Shown here piece by piece: positions 34,719-43,360 of a DNA stretch of 64,000 bases. The translations under genes and the position numbers were made by a program. How positions within the stretch are numbered: position 1 is the stretch's first letter; each line of letters opens with the position of its first letter. The DNA is from Frigidibacter mobilis (GTDB lineage Bacteria > Pseudomonadota > Alphaproteobacteria > Rhodobacterales > Rhodobacteraceae), in assembly GCF_001620265.1 (NCBI RefSeq), contig NZ_CP012661.1:2542001-2606000 (forward strand), in the 5' to 3' direction. A model generated the notes under the pieces. The model was not told the origin of the DNA, did not search any database, and saw only the letters and a list, made by a program, of their open reading frames with translations.

Positions 34719-35003
34719 ATGGCCAACACCGATCCATCCCCCGTCACCGCCTGGCGTCAGCGCCGCCAGCGTCAGGGCTTCGTGCGCGTCGAGGTGCAGG
34801 TCCGCCGCGAGGATGCGGGGCTGGTGCGCGATGTCGCCTCTGCTCTTGGCGACCCTGCGCGCGAGGCCGAGACCCGGGCCATCCTGCGCGAACGGGTATC
34901 TCCGGTGCGGGCGGGTGGCTTGAAGGCGCTGCTGGCGGCGGCACCTCTGGACGGCATCGACCTTGATCGCCCGCGCGACTTCGGACGCGAGACCGCCTTT
35001 TGA
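34719..35003 (+). CDS. antitoxin of a VapBC/FitAB-type system
   Basis: A 94-residue protein from the ATG at 34719, which has GGAGGG upstream (an ATG at 34707 lacks one). The N-terminal WRQRRQRQGFVRVEVQVRRE looks like a ribbon-helix-helix DNA-binding unit; the C-terminus (LDGIDLDRPRDFGRETAF) resembles toxin-neutralising tails. It overlaps the PIN-domain toxin gene by 4 bp. Confidence 0.75.
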   Translation: MANTDPSPVTAWRQRRQRQGFVRVEVQVRREDAGLVRDVASALGDPAREAETRAILRERVSPVRAGGLKALLAAAPLDGIDLDRPRDFGRETAF

Positions 35004-35413
35004 GTTTCCTGATCGACACCAACATCATCTCCGAGGTCCGCAAGGGCGCACGCTGCAACCCCGGCGTCGCGAAGTGGTGGGCCGAGGTGGCGGAGGGCGA
35101 CCTCTGGCTCAGCACGCTGATCCTCGGCGAGATCCGTAAGGGGGTTGAACTGGCGCGCCGCCGCGACCCGGACAAGGCATCGGTGCTGGAGGCGTGGCTG
35201 GGCGAGGTGGTCTCGGGCTTTGGTGATCGCCTGCTGCCGGTGGATGCGGCCGTTGCGGACGAATGGGGCCGGATGAGCGCCATCCGCCCTGTGCCGGTGA
35301 TCGACGCGCTGCTGGCGGCGACCGCGAAAGCGAATGGTCTCACACTGGTGACACGGAACGCGGCGGATGTTGCAGGGCTCGGGGTCGAGGTGCTGAATCC
35401 GTTCGCAGATTGA
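35000..35413 (+). CDS. PIN-domain toxin (VapC family ribonuclease)
   Basis: A 137-residue PIN domain. Conserved acidic residues appear in LIDTNIISEVRKG (first Asp), ILGEIRKGVELARR (Glu) and PVIDALLAATAKANGLTLVTRN (Asp; the final TRNAAD motif). This is a Mg-dependent RNase toxin paired with the upstream antitoxin. It probably stabilises the prophage or acts in phage defence. Confidence 0.85.
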   Translation: MSFLIDTNIISEVRKGARCNPGVAKWWAEVAEGDLWLSTLILGEIRKGVELARRRDPDKASVLEAWLGEVVSGFGDRLLPVDAAVADEWGRMSAIRPVPVIDALLAATAKANGLTLVTRNAADVAGLGVEVLNPFAD

Positions 35414-35422
35414 ACATGCCGA

Positions 35423-35848
35423 TCAGGGTGCAGTCGTGGCCACCACGAACGCCATCGATCGCTTTCCGGGCACCCGCTTTCCGTTCAGCCGCCAGACGAT
35501 GACCGCGATGCCATACTGCCAACGCCGGTTGGCAGTAGCGCGGCTGATGCCGAGTTCCCAGCAGATCGGCTTCCACGGTGTCCGGTTGGCTCGCAGCCAT
35601 AGGAGGCGGGCATCGTCGGGATCCAGCCAGCGTAGCCAAAGCATCGTCTCCTCGGCTTGCGTGATCTCGCGCGGGCTGGGCCTTGGCCGCCGCTTCTGAG
35701 GCTGTTGGCCGACCTTGTCTGCGAAACTGTGGAAGTATTCGGGCCAGGCATTGAAGTAGCCCTGCGGCTTCACCTCGGGCAGCATGCTGAACACGTCTGC
35801 GGCGCTTTCGAGCCGCGCGTCGACCGTCGCTGGCGTCCAGTCACCCAT
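35423..35848 (-). CDS. phage protein (resembles DUF6362)
   Basis: A 141-residue protein from the ATG at 35848, which overlaps the upstream gene by 8 bp. Segments WTPATVDARLESAADVFSML and GISRATANRRWQYGIAVIVW suggest a C-terminal helix-turn-helix. The family name is from memory; such proteins occur between replication and packaging genes and may be late regulators. It is convergent with the toxin gene. Confidence 0.65.
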   Translation of the reverse strand: MGDWTPATVDARLESAADVFSMLPEVKPQGYFNAWPEYFHSFADKVGQQPQKRRPRPSPREITQAEETMLWLRWLDPDDARLLWLRANRTPWKPICWELGISRATANRRWQYGIAVIVWRLNGKRVPGKRSMAFVVATTAP

Positions 35849-36041
35849 TGGCGGCCTCCCGGCTCTCGGCGCGTCGACCATAGAGTTTATCGCCCAGTTG
35901 GCGGACCAGTTCGCGTTCGGGCCAAGTCAGCCGGGGGTCGTCGACAGAGACCGCGAGCAGACCTTGGTCATGCCAACCGTCTTGCTTGACCTGCTCAGGG
36001 TCACGGCGCGTGCCGCCATAGCCTCGGGGGTGCCACCTCAT
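35841..36041 (-). CDS. small conserved phage protein
   Basis: A 66-residue protein (MRWHPRGYGGTRRDPEQVKQ; WPERELVRQLGDKLYGRR). It shares ATGA or short overlaps with the genes on both sides, so it belongs to the replication operon. No function is recognised. Confidence 0.6.
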   Translation of the reverse strand: MRWHPRGYGGTRRDPEQVKQDGWHDQGLLAVSVDDPRLTWPERELVRQLGDKLYGRRAESREAANG

Positions 36042-36559
36042 GCGACGCCCCCGTTGGTCTCGATGGCCCAGAGAAGGATGGCGATTGCATCGGCTTCGTT
36101 GTCGTCAGCGGGCGAAAACCCTTTGGCCTTGGCTGCCGCGATCATGGCCTCTTTCGGCGCATTCCCCTTGCCAGTGGCATGTCGCTTGATGGTGCCGACT
36201 GGCACGCCCTGATACGGCACGCCTCGCAGTTCGGCCCAAGCCGTTAATGTCGCCATCAGTCCGCCATAGATATGGGCCGCATCGGTGCCCGCGTGCCGCC
36301 GCACCTCTTCAAACCAGATGGCTGAGATCGGGCCGGAGAGACGGTCGATTTCGCCCAGCCAGTTGGTGAAGCGCAAATAGCGCATGCCGCCGCCGTCGAA
36401 GCGGCCCGGCCGGAAGCTCGCAGTGCCGCTGGTGATCAGACCATCATGGCCGCGCAGGGCCCAGCCGGTGGTAGTGCCCAGATCAAGGGCAAGGATGCAT
36501 GAAGCGGAAACGCGCCCCGGTTGGGGGCGCAGGTCCGGCATGGAGATCGTCTGGTTCAT
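36038..36559 (-). CDS. RuvC-like Holliday-junction resolvase/nuclease
   Basis: A 173-residue RNase H-fold protein. The first acidic residue is in ILALDLGTTTGWALRG, a Glu in IWFEEVRRHAGTDA, and the terminal acidic pair in DDNEADAIAILLWAIE. It would resolve branched DNA before packaging. It is translated from an ATG at 36559 after a 430-bp gap holding an inverted-repeat cluster. Confidence 0.8.
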   Translation of the reverse strand: MNQTISMPDLRPQPGRVSASCILALDLGTTTGWALRGHDGLITSGTASFRPGRFDGGGMRYLRFTNWLGEIDRLSGPISAIWFEEVRRHAGTDAAHIYGGLMATLTAWAELRGVPYQGVPVGTIKRHATGKGNAPKEAMIAAAKAKGFSPADDNEADAIAILLWAIETNGGVA

Positions 36560-36660
36560 GTTGAAGGCTCACAGACAGTGGGCCTTCGGCTTTGGTCACG
36601 CTGATAGAATCATGGCGGACGGGCGCAATCAAGAAAAATGCGCAACGCGGGCGCTTTGGA

Positions 36661-36925
36661 TTTCTGGCCCCACTTGGTCCCACCTCCGTCAAAAGTGGGG
36701 CCAGAAAAATGCATTCAAAATCAATGCTGTCCCCACTGGCCCTACCTGGTCCCACCTCTTTCTTTCCGATGCATGAAGAAGGGAGGGACTAGCGTGGCCC
36801 CATCATTCCTATGGGAAAGGAACAGAAGTTGGTGGCCCAGGTGGGGCCAGTGGGGACACGATTGATATTGATGGGTTTCTTCTGTCCCCACTTCCCCACC
36901 AAGGTGGGGACAGATCGGAAGGTGG
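36661..36925. repeat. cluster of GTGGGG-core inverted repeats between RuvC-like and primase genes
   Basis: Arm A: 36661-36675 (TTTCTGGCCCCACTT) pairs perfectly with 36693-36707. Arm B: 36728-36756 pairs with 36831-36858 with about three mismatches (TGTCCCCACTGGCCC and its complement). Arm C: 36883-36891 pairs with 36904-36912 (TGTCCCCAC/GTGGGGACA). Further GGTGGGGCCA copies follow near 36921. The unit GTGGGG(A/C)C occurs about seven times in both orientations. No U-tract follows the stems, so a simple terminator is unlikely; an origin or protein-binding array is possible. Confidence 0.6.
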
Positions 36926-36991
36926 GGCCACGGCAAAACGAAAAGGGGCACCCTCGCGGATGCCCCCTGTCGTCGGCTGGCTGCAATTCCG

Positions 36992-39547
36992 TCAGTCCTT
37001 TCGTTCTGGCCTGCGATAGCGCCATTCGCGGGTCTCCCCCGTGCGGCGACGATACCGCTCCCAATGCCGAGATTTCAGCCAGGCACCGACCCGCATCTGA
37101 TCGATCTTCGTCCATTTCGCAGGTTCAATTCCAAGGGCCCCTTCGAGAATTTCGCCCACGGACACGTCGCGGATCGGATCGACCCGCTCGATCTCTTCTT
37201 CCTGCCAATCGTCATATCCCGCGTGGCCGCGATTGACGCTTCGGGTGTCGTGGGTCAGCCAGCGATCGATGCGGGCATCCCATGCGTCGCCCTGATACCG
37301 GGATTCTTGTTCGGTTCTGGCCTCTGCAAGCAGCGCCGCATCGTCGATCCACCAGATCGCGCCTTCGCGGAAGCGGTGGACGGCTTCGGCCCAGAGCTGG
37401 TCCCGGTCACGGGCGAGAGCCGCGATGTCGATGGTGCCACAGCGGAGTGGCCAGAAGCGGCGGTTGCCGGTCTCGTCTCGCAGATAGGTGTCGGGATTCA
37501 CGGTCCCCGCGAAGACGCACTGGCGCGGCACCTCGACGGTATAGCGGCCATAGGGAGGCCGGAAGCGGTCGGTGGTGCGAGTCAGGAACGCCTTGATGCG
37601 CGACACCTCGGCGCGGCCGATGGCGTCGAGTTCGGCGATCTCAACGATCCAGATGCCCTGCATGTGAATGGCAGCATCCTTGGACCCCAGCTCGGGCAAT
37701 TCGTCAGTGAACCATTCCTCGCCCGCCAGCACCTTGATGGCGGTGGATTTGCGCGCGCCCTGCGGGCCTTCGAGGATCAGCATGTGGTCGGCCTTGACGC
37801 CCGGTCGGAAGATGCGGGCGATGGCCGAAATCAGCCACAGCGCACCAACTGTGTGATGGAAGGCAGTGGGTTCGGCCCCGAGATAGGTGCTGGTCCACGT
37901 CTCGATCCGGGGCTTGCCATCCCAGCGCAGGTGATCCAGCCAGTCCCGCACGGGGTGGATGCGATGATCACGGGCGACGGCTCCAATGGCGCGTCCGACC
38001 ACCATGGGGGCGACATTGACGCCGCGCAGCTGCAGCCATTCGGCGGTGCGAACTTCGTCCGCATCCTCCCACGCGCGAGGAAACGGGCCGGTCGCGCCAT
38101 CCCATGGCAGCGGTTGCCGCACAACGATTGCCTGCGCGAAGTCGTCGAAGGCCAGAACTCCGGCGAAGGCGACATCCGAGGTCAGGGCAATGATGACATT
38201 GGCTTCGTTGCGTTCTGGTGTTCCCGCCATGTCCTGACGCAGGCGGTTGTACCAAGCCGGTTTGGAAATGCGTGCATTCGGATCGCCACTGGCGTTCACG
38301 CGGCGACCGAGTTCCGTCATCTGCTTTTCGAGGATCGCCATGGGAATTCCGGTCGCGACCTTGATGTGCGCGAGGATCTGGCGCGCTGGCAGCGGGTCCA
38401 ACCGCGCAAGTGCGATGCGGCCGAGAAGCTGGCCAAGGGTCGTGATGTCGGGTGGGTTGGTCAATGCCTCGGCAGCGGTGACGAGAGCCGCGATGTCATT
38501 GTCGCCGACAGGGCGGGTCTGCAACTCGTCAGCCAGACTGGTCGCAGCAGCGCCGTCGCCAGCGCAATAATCAGCGGCGCGGGCTCCGCGCATCAGATCG
38601 TCGTTGAAATCATCGCCATGGAGGGGCAGGACGATTTCATTCGGAATGTCGGCCCGGTTCAGCCGGTCTGACAGGGTCGCGGCGGCCTGACGCCCTGCAT
38701 CGCCTGCATCAGCATAGATGGTGATGCGCCTCGTGCCGTCGGGCCAGCGAAAACGTGCCAGCCCATCGGCCGAAAGGGTCGCCCAGACCTGCGTGCCGAA
38801 AAGGTCGTGCGCCGCAAGGGCCGTTTCGATGCCTTCGGCAACGCCAAGATGGCCGTCGTCCCGAATGGCGAACAGACGCACCGCGGCGTCCGCAACAGAA
38901 CCCAGCATCTTCTTGCCTGCTGGGGCCTTGGCGCTGCCGTCGTCCAGAAGAAAAGTGCGATGGATGCCGGGCGCCCGATCACCATTCGCGAACCGCGCCA
39001 GCGCGATCAACCCCGGCCAGCCACGCTTGGTCTCGAAGTCTGCAAGGTCGGGATGGAACATCAGATCCGGCGAGGCAGGGTCCGATAGCCCGCGCGCGCG
39101 GAGGTAGTCCTCACCCACGGAGCCCGCCAACGGGACTGCGCCAGCGACAAGCCTGGCGATCTCGGCGGAATGATTGGGCTTGGGGCGCAGTGCGGACCGA
39201 GGTGCCGGATGGTCCATGCCCGCGATGCGCGCCGCCTCGTCGAAAAGTGCGGCGTCAGAGAGGCCGGTTGCCTGTGCGATCAGGTCGATCGGGCCCGCAC
39301 GCTCGCCGGTGGCATAGTCGAAGCCCCAGCCGGCATAGGGCCCGTCGAGATGGATGGTGCAGGATCCGTCCTTGCGCGGGGCCCGGCCCGAAAGATCGGC
39401 GCAGCGCAGCGCACGCCGGTCGCGGGCAAGCTGTGCCTCCGGGAACAGTCGCGGCAGCCAGTCGTTGGCCGTGATGGCCAACCGGTCACGCACCGCCGCC
39501 AGGTCATGGCGGGGGGTGGAGGTGGCGACATCGTTCAGGTCGATCAT
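36992..39547 (-). CDS. primase-helicase: Toprim plus VapE-type P-loop domain
   Basis: An 851-residue protein. The N-terminal part is a primase: residues 30-110 resemble a DnaG-type start domain; a Toprim domain follows (LGVAEGIETALAAHDLFGTQ, ITIYADAGDAGRQAAATL). The C-terminal half is a virulence-associated E helicase: LILEGPQGARKSTAIKVLAG (Walker A), IWIVEIAELDAIGRAEVSRI (Walker B region), FAGTVNPDTYLRDETGNRRF (sensor). It is the phage replication initiator/helicase. The start motif MIDLND recurs in neighbouring genes. Confidence 0.85.
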   Translation of the reverse strand: MIDLNDVATSTPRHDLAAVRDRLAITANDWLPRLFPEAQLARDRRALRCADLSGRAPRKDGSCTIHLDGPYAGWGFDYATGERAGPIDLIAQATGLSDAALFDEAARIAGMDHPAPRSALRPKPNHSAEIARLVAGAVPLAGSVGEDYLRARGLSDPASPDLMFHPDLADFETKRGWPGLIALARFANGDRAPGIHRTFLLDDGSAKAPAGKKMLGSVADAAVRLFAIRDDGHLGVAEGIETALAAHDLFGTQVWATLSADGLARFRWPDGTRRITIYADAGDAGRQAAATLSDRLNRADIPNEIVLPLHGDDFNDDLMRGARAADYCAGDGAAATSLADELQTRPVGDNDIAALVTAAEALTNPPDITTLGQLLGRIALARLDPLPARQILAHIKVATGIPMAILEKQMTELGRRVNASGDPNARISKPAWYNRLRQDMAGTPERNEANVIIALTSDVAFAGVLAFDDFAQAIVVRQPLPWDGATGPFPRAWEDADEVRTAEWLQLRGVNVAPMVVGRAIGAVARDHRIHPVRDWLDHLRWDGKPRIETWTSTYLGAEPTAFHHTVGALWLISAIARIFRPGVKADHMLILEGPQGARKSTAIKVLAGEEWFTDELPELGSKDAAIHMQGIWIVEIAELDAIGRAEVSRIKAFLTRTTDRFRPPYGRYTVEVPRQCVFAGTVNPDTYLRDETGNRRFWPLRCGTIDIAALARDRDQLWAEAVHRFREGAIWWIDDAALLAEARTEQESRYQGDAWDARIDRWLTHDTRSVNRGHAGYDDWQEEEIERVDPIRDVSVGEILEGALGIEPAKWTKIDQMRVGAWLKSRHWERYRRRTGETREWRYRRPERKD

Positions 39548-39557
39548 CGCGTCCCCT

Positions 39558-40877
39558 TCAGGCCAGTAGCACCAGGCCGCGCTCGGCCCGGGTGATCGCG
39601 GTATAAAGCCATCGGCGGCGGTCCAGATCGGTGCGGCCCATCCCGTCGTCCCAGACGATTACGTTCTCCCATTGCGATCCCTGCGCCTTGTGAGCCGTGA
39701 TTGCCCAACCGAAGGTTGCCTCGGTCAGCAGTCGCTTGTCCTTCCAGTCGCGGTCATGACGTTTCGGGTCATTGGCGATATGATCCTCGAAATGCCCCTT
39801 GTAGACGCGCAAACGGCCCGGTCGGCCGTCGCGATCAAGGGGCCCGATCCGGCGACCATCTTCATCATGGACGATCGCCGAGAAATAGAGACTGCCTTCG
39901 TCGACGATGCCTTCCAGCGTCAGAAACATGCCGTTGATCAGCCCGAGGTCGTTCTGGTTTTTCAGGCAGATGATCTTTTCTGCCGCGCCGGTGGGCAGGT
40001 ATGTCCCGCCAAACCCCGCTGCCGCGCGCATGGCGTTGTTCAACTGCAGCCGCGTCGCGTTCAGACCGCAGATCAACTGTCCGCCCCGAAGTGCCTGATC
40101 CGGGGTGATGTCGCCCTTGCGCAGCTTGGCCACGAAAGAGTCGTAGGTGCCGAATCCGATGGGTTCGCCCATCCGCGCCATGGTGGCCAGCCGTATGATG
40201 GCGCTTTCCGCCGCCTGGCGGTGGATTTCCGTGAGCATCACGTCGGGCGCGTCGCGGGTGAAGGCACCTTCGCCCTTGATGGGGGGCAACTGGCCGGGAT
40301 CGCCCAGCACAAGGATCGGCTTGCCGAAACTCATCAGGTCGCGCGCCATCTCCTCGCCCACCATCGACACCTCATCCAGCACGATCAGCTTGGCATCGGC
40401 GGCGTCGCTCTGCGGGTTCAGAGCAAACCTGGGGTGCTTCATGGCCGAAAGCGCCTGGCGCATTGCCTCGATCCCGGCCTCGGCCGCAGTCCTGTCAAAA
40501 CCCGTCAGCCTGCGGGCGGCGGTTTCCGCCTCCTGCACCTTTGCGGCGGCGGCCGCGACTTCCTCTTCGGTCGACTCGATCACCGAGTAGATCAGGCTGT
40601 GAATGGTGCGCGCGGGTGTGCCCTTGCGGTTCAGGACCAGTGCGGCCTTGCCGGTGAAGGTTGCAGTGACGACACCCGGCACGCAGGTGCCATCCTTGGC
40701 GCTGCGGTGGGGTGACAGGCCGAGGTCGTCGAGGGCAAACTTCAGAACGGTGCTCTTGCCCGATCCGGCATAGCCGAAGAGGCGGAACACCTGCTGCTGG
40801 TCGGTGCGGTTTTCGAACCAGTCGCGGACTTCGGCGATGGCCGCGGCCTGCGCGTTCGAAGGGGTGAAGTCACTCAT
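39558..40877 (-). CDS. RecD-like ATP-dependent DNA helicase
   Basis: A 439-residue SF1 helicase. Motif I is FGYAGSGKSTVLKFAL (Walker A), motif II KLIVLDEVSMVGEEMA, motif III PILVLGDPGQLPPIKG, and the C-terminal motifs include TAHKAQGSQWENVIVW and RWLYTAITRAERGLVLL. It resembles stand-alone RecD2-type enzymes. It starts at the ATG at 40877, overlapping the exonuclease gene by 8 bp, which suggests the two act together on DNA ends. Confidence 0.85.
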   Translation of the reverse strand: MSDFTPSNAQAAAIAEVRDWFENRTDQQQVFRLFGYAGSGKSTVLKFALDDLGLSPHRSAKDGTCVPGVVTATFTGKAALVLNRKGTPARTIHSLIYSVIESTEEEVAAAAAKVQEAETAARRLTGFDRTAAEAGIEAMRQALSAMKHPRFALNPQSDAADAKLIVLDEVSMVGEEMARDLMSFGKPILVLGDPGQLPPIKGEGAFTRDAPDVMLTEIHRQAAESAIIRLATMARMGEPIGFGTYDSFVAKLRKGDITPDQALRGGQLICGLNATRLQLNNAMRAAAGFGGTYLPTGAAEKIICLKNQNDLGLINGMFLTLEGIVDEGSLYFSAIVHDEDGRRIGPLDRDGRPGRLRVYKGHFEDHIANDPKRHDRDWKDKRLLTEATFGWAITAHKAQGSQWENVIVWDDGMGRTDLDRRRWLYTAITRAERGLVLLA

Positions 40878-41670
40878 GGTTGGTCCCCCAGCACTTGACC
40901 GCCCACGCGCAGGGCGCATGCCATTTGCCCGCCGACATGCCACCCCTACACAGGACTGCTGTGGGATCAGCCGCCATGCGCGGCAGCCACTCGCCCGCCT
41001 CGGATGCCCGCACGACAGCGACGGCGCGGTCCGACATGTCCTGTGCCAGCCGCGCGTCGAACGGCACCAGTTCGGCGTGCAACTCCATCGTGTCGCGGTT
41101 CAGCGCTGTGAAGAGCGCGGGCTTCGGCAGATCAAGGTAGGCCTGATAGAGTGCCAGTTGGGCGGCATAGACCGGGCGGGCAATGCTGACGCCCCGCTTG
41201 ACCACGTCCTTCCAGCTTGACGCCCCGAGCGCCTTGTTTTCCCAGAGGGCGGGATAGTCCATGGCAACCGGGCCGGAGACAAGGCAGCCATCGATGTGGC
41301 CCTTGAACCGGCCGCCAAGCGCCTCGAATCCGAACTGCCGCCCATCGGCGCGTACAGTGCGCAGATCGAACCCAGCAATGCGCAGCCAGCCAGCGACAAT
41401 GTCCTCGGCCCGGTGCCCCGCCTCGAAGATGCGCAGGGTTTTCGGCGCAAACTCCTGACCCTCGTCCTTTGGCACGGCGAGAAAGTCATACTGGATCTGG
41501 CGCAGACAATCGCGGCCAAGACCTGAGGAACTGACATAGGTGCGGGGCCGTTCGCTGCGGTTGCGGGCCACAAGGGCCACGTCGATGGCTGCCGAAACGG
41601 CTGAGGCGATGGTGGCGGGCGGCGTGGCCTGATCATAGAGGCACCCCGAGCCATGGTTCAGGTCAATCAT
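40870..41670 (-). CDS. PD-(D/E)XK exonuclease (RecB/Cas4-like)
   Basis: A 266-residue protein. SSGLGRDCLRQIQYDFL at residues 48-64 (with a Cys), GRFKGHIDGCLVSG (catalytic Asp) and DYPALWENKALGASSWKDV (E-x-K) form the nuclease core; a final Cys-containing CRGGM...CAWAVKCWG region may bind an Fe-S cluster as in Cas4/AddB. It probably supplies the 5'-3' exonuclease of the phage recombination system. It begins MIDLNHG. Confidence 0.8.
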   Translation of the reverse strand: MIDLNHGSGCLYDQATPPATIASAVSAAIDVALVARNRSERPRTYVSSSGLGRDCLRQIQYDFLAVPKDEGQEFAPKTLRIFEAGHRAEDIVAGWLRIAGFDLRTVRADGRQFGFEALGGRFKGHIDGCLVSGPVAMDYPALWENKALGASSWKDVVKRGVSIARPVYAAQLALYQAYLDLPKPALFTALNRDTMELHAELVPFDARLAQDMSDRAVAVVRASEAGEWLPRMAADPTAVLCRGGMSAGKWHAPCAWAVKCWGTNHE

Positions 41671-41882
41671 TGGTCGCGCTCCCAGAACCCACCGGCCTGC
41701 GCGATGCAGGTCAGCTTGTGAAACTGGGCGTCCGTCAGCTGGGCGCGCACGCCGTACCGTTCGAGTTTCTGGCGCAAGCTGTCGCAGAATTCGATCTCGA
41801 AATCGGTTGCGGCATTGTCGGTGGCGGCGGCCAGAAGCCCCTTCCAGGTGCAGGTCGGTGGATCGTCGTTCAGATCAATCAT
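41667..41882 (-). CDS. small replication-operon protein
   Basis: A 71-residue protein beginning MIDLNDDPP, overlapping the exonuclease start by ATGA. The body (FEIEFCDSLRQKLERYGVRA, LTDAQFHKLTCIAQAGGFW) is helical. No family was recognised. The leader before its start shares GGGGACGCG with the primase gene leader. Confidence 0.65.
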   Translation of the reverse strand: MIDLNDDPPTCTWKGLLAAATDNAATDFEIEFCDSLRQKLERYGVRAQLTDAQFHKLTCIAQAGGFWERDQ

Positions 41883-41893
41883 GGCGCGTCCCC

Positions 41894-42265
41894 TCAGAAC
41901 GGAATCGGATCGTCATGGGCGGTGCCGGTGCGCTCCTTGACCGCGCCTTGTGCCAGCATGCTGTCGACATAGCCGGTCACGGCCGCCTCGATCAGACGAT
42001 CAATGTCGGCGGCGGTGCGGTTGAAGAAGGGCTCCATCAGCCCGAGGTCGGTCAGGGCTTCAGCGAAGAGCATCCGCGCATCGCGGATCGCTTTGGCTTC
42101 GCGGGCGGTCTTGTCGATCATGCCATTGTTCCTTTGGGCAAGTGCGCTGCCGACGTCCTGGCAGCGGAGCGAGCAGAAGCGGTGATAGGGAAAGCGGTCG
42201 TGCTGAAGCCGGTGGACGTAGCCGAAGCCGCGGGCTTCACGCGCGCAGACCGCGCAGATCGCTAC
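41894..42265 (-). CDS. Cys-containing phage protein (resembles DUF6511) with SSB-like tail; start uncertain
   Basis: The clear part starts VAICAVCAREARGFGYVHRL, with CAVC and a CSLRC pair that could bind zinc, then KRNNGM-like and helical segments, and ends TAHDDPIPF. No ATG/GTG/TTG sits at the expected place; upstream the frame is open only as the shadow of the next gene. A base may be missing at the 5' end. The C-terminal DDPIPF resembles the acidic tip of single-stranded DNA-binding proteins (DDDIPF). Confidence 0.55.
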   Translation of the reverse strand, partial: VAICAVCAREARGFGYVHRLQHDRFPYHRFCSLRCQDVGSALAQRNNGMIDKTAREAKAIRDARMLFAEALTDLGLMEPFFNRTAADIDRLIEAAVTGYVDSMLAQGAVKERTGTAHDDPIPF

Positions 42266-42582
42266 CCGAGCAAGATCATCGCGACCGGGTCCTCTTGCGG
42301 CCAATCCTGCCGCTGAAGGCGTTCCGACTGCAGGACGATCCAGCGCGAGATCGCGTTGACCGCCATGGCCTCGAGGTCGCCGAGGGTGAGGCTTGAGATG
42401 GGTTGGTGCAGTTTTCCTCGGGCCTCGAGCCATTTTCCGATCTCCAGCGCGGCGGCGCGCGTCACATGCGCCTGCCATTCGTCCGGGGTCATGGGCCGGT
42501 CGCCCGGCCCAGCCCCTTCGGGCTCGGCGATGGGTGACCCAGCGGAACCACCCGACCGCCGTTTCCGCCGCGCATCAGCCAT
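42262..42582 (-). CDS. small replication-operon protein
   Basis: A 106-residue protein from the ATG at 42582, which overlaps the end of the ssDNA-binding-like gene by 8 bp. The C-terminal 75 residues (PMTPDEWQAHVTRAAALEIG, ISSLTLGDLEAMAVNAISRW) are helical and look conserved. No function is known. Confidence 0.6.
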   Translation of the reverse strand: MADARRKRRSGGSAGSPIAEPEGAGPGDRPMTPDEWQAHVTRAAALEIGKWLEARGKLHQPISSLTLGDLEAMAVNAISRWIVLQSERLQRQDWPQEDPVAMILLG

Positions 42583-43360
42583 TGAGCCACGCGGGCATGG
42601 CGGGGGTGCCCGGCGCAGCGGGTGCGGTGGCTTGCGGTGTGGGCGGAGCGGCCGGGGCGTTCTGCGACCCCCAGGCGGGCGCCGGTGCCGCCGCGGACTG
42701 CGGTGTCGCGCCCCAGTTCGGCGCTGCTGGCGACGATTGCGCCGCGCCCCAGGCCGGTGCCGGGGCCTGCCAGCCCGGCGCCGCGACGCTCGCGGCCTTG
42801 CGCGGCGGGGCGTTGACCGGCTCCGGAGCAATGGTTTCTCCGCGCATGATTGCCGCATGTTGCGGCTCGTCGGGCAGAACGACATTGGCGATGCGGTTTT
42901 GGTCGCGGTACTGCGGGTTGGATGCGGGCTCCACCATGATGCGGGCGGCGAAGATGATGCCTTCCAGATGCCGCAGACCAGGCAGAACCCGCTTGGCCTT
43001 GGCGCCGGGGCTTTCGTCCTTGGGATCAAGGCCAAGGGCGCTGTCCACGATGGCGCGAAAGGTGGATTTCGAGATCTTCCAGCCGATGGACTGCCCTTTC
43101 TCGTCCAGCTTGCCGCCCGCGACGGTGAAGCTTTGCCAGAACTTGCGCCGGGCATGGGGGCCATCGACCACGGTGAATTCGCAATCGAGCATGCGCGCAT
43201 CGCTGGATTGCGATGCCTTCAGAAGCCCCGCATCCGCTGGGGTCGCGCCGTTTACGCCGCCGGGGCGAATGGTCAGGCGCACTTTGGCAAAGGTGCCGTC
43301 CGGGATCAGTTCGCCGATGGGGGCCATCTGCGGCTGGGCGTCGTTCAGATCGTAGCTCAT
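42575..43360 (-). CDS. putative phage single-stranded DNA-binding-like protein with Ala/Pro/Trp-rich tail
   Basis: A 261-residue protein beginning MSYDLNDAQPQ. Residues 15-180 (IPDGTFAKVRLTIRPGG, LDCEFTVVDGPHARRKFWQS, FTVAGGKLDEKGQSIGWKIS, VEPASNPQYRDQNRIANVVL) resemble the DUF669-like/ssb-like phage proteins encoded next to annealing or RecA-like ATPases. Residues 190-261 are a low-complexity tail with repeated PAPAWG-type units, possibly a flexible protein-binding tail. It is next to the Sak4-like ATPase. Confidence 0.6.
   Translation of the reverse strand: MSYDLNDAQPQMAPIGELIPDGTFAKVRLTIRPGGVNGATPADAGLLKASQSSDARMLDCEFTVVDGPHARRKFWQSFTVAGGKLDEKGQSIGWKISKSTFRAIVDSALGLDPKDESPGAKAKRVLPGLRHLEGIIFAARIMVEPASNPQYRDQNRIANVVLPDEPQHAAIMRGETIAPEPVNAPPRKAASVAAPGWQAPAPAWGAAQSSPAAPNWGATPQSAAAPAPAWGSQNAPAAPPTPQATAPAAPGTPAMPAWLNG

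Noticed and set aside
36661..36925. CRISPR array
   Set aside because: Repeat units are short, irregularly spaced and in both orientations; no spacers or cas genes.
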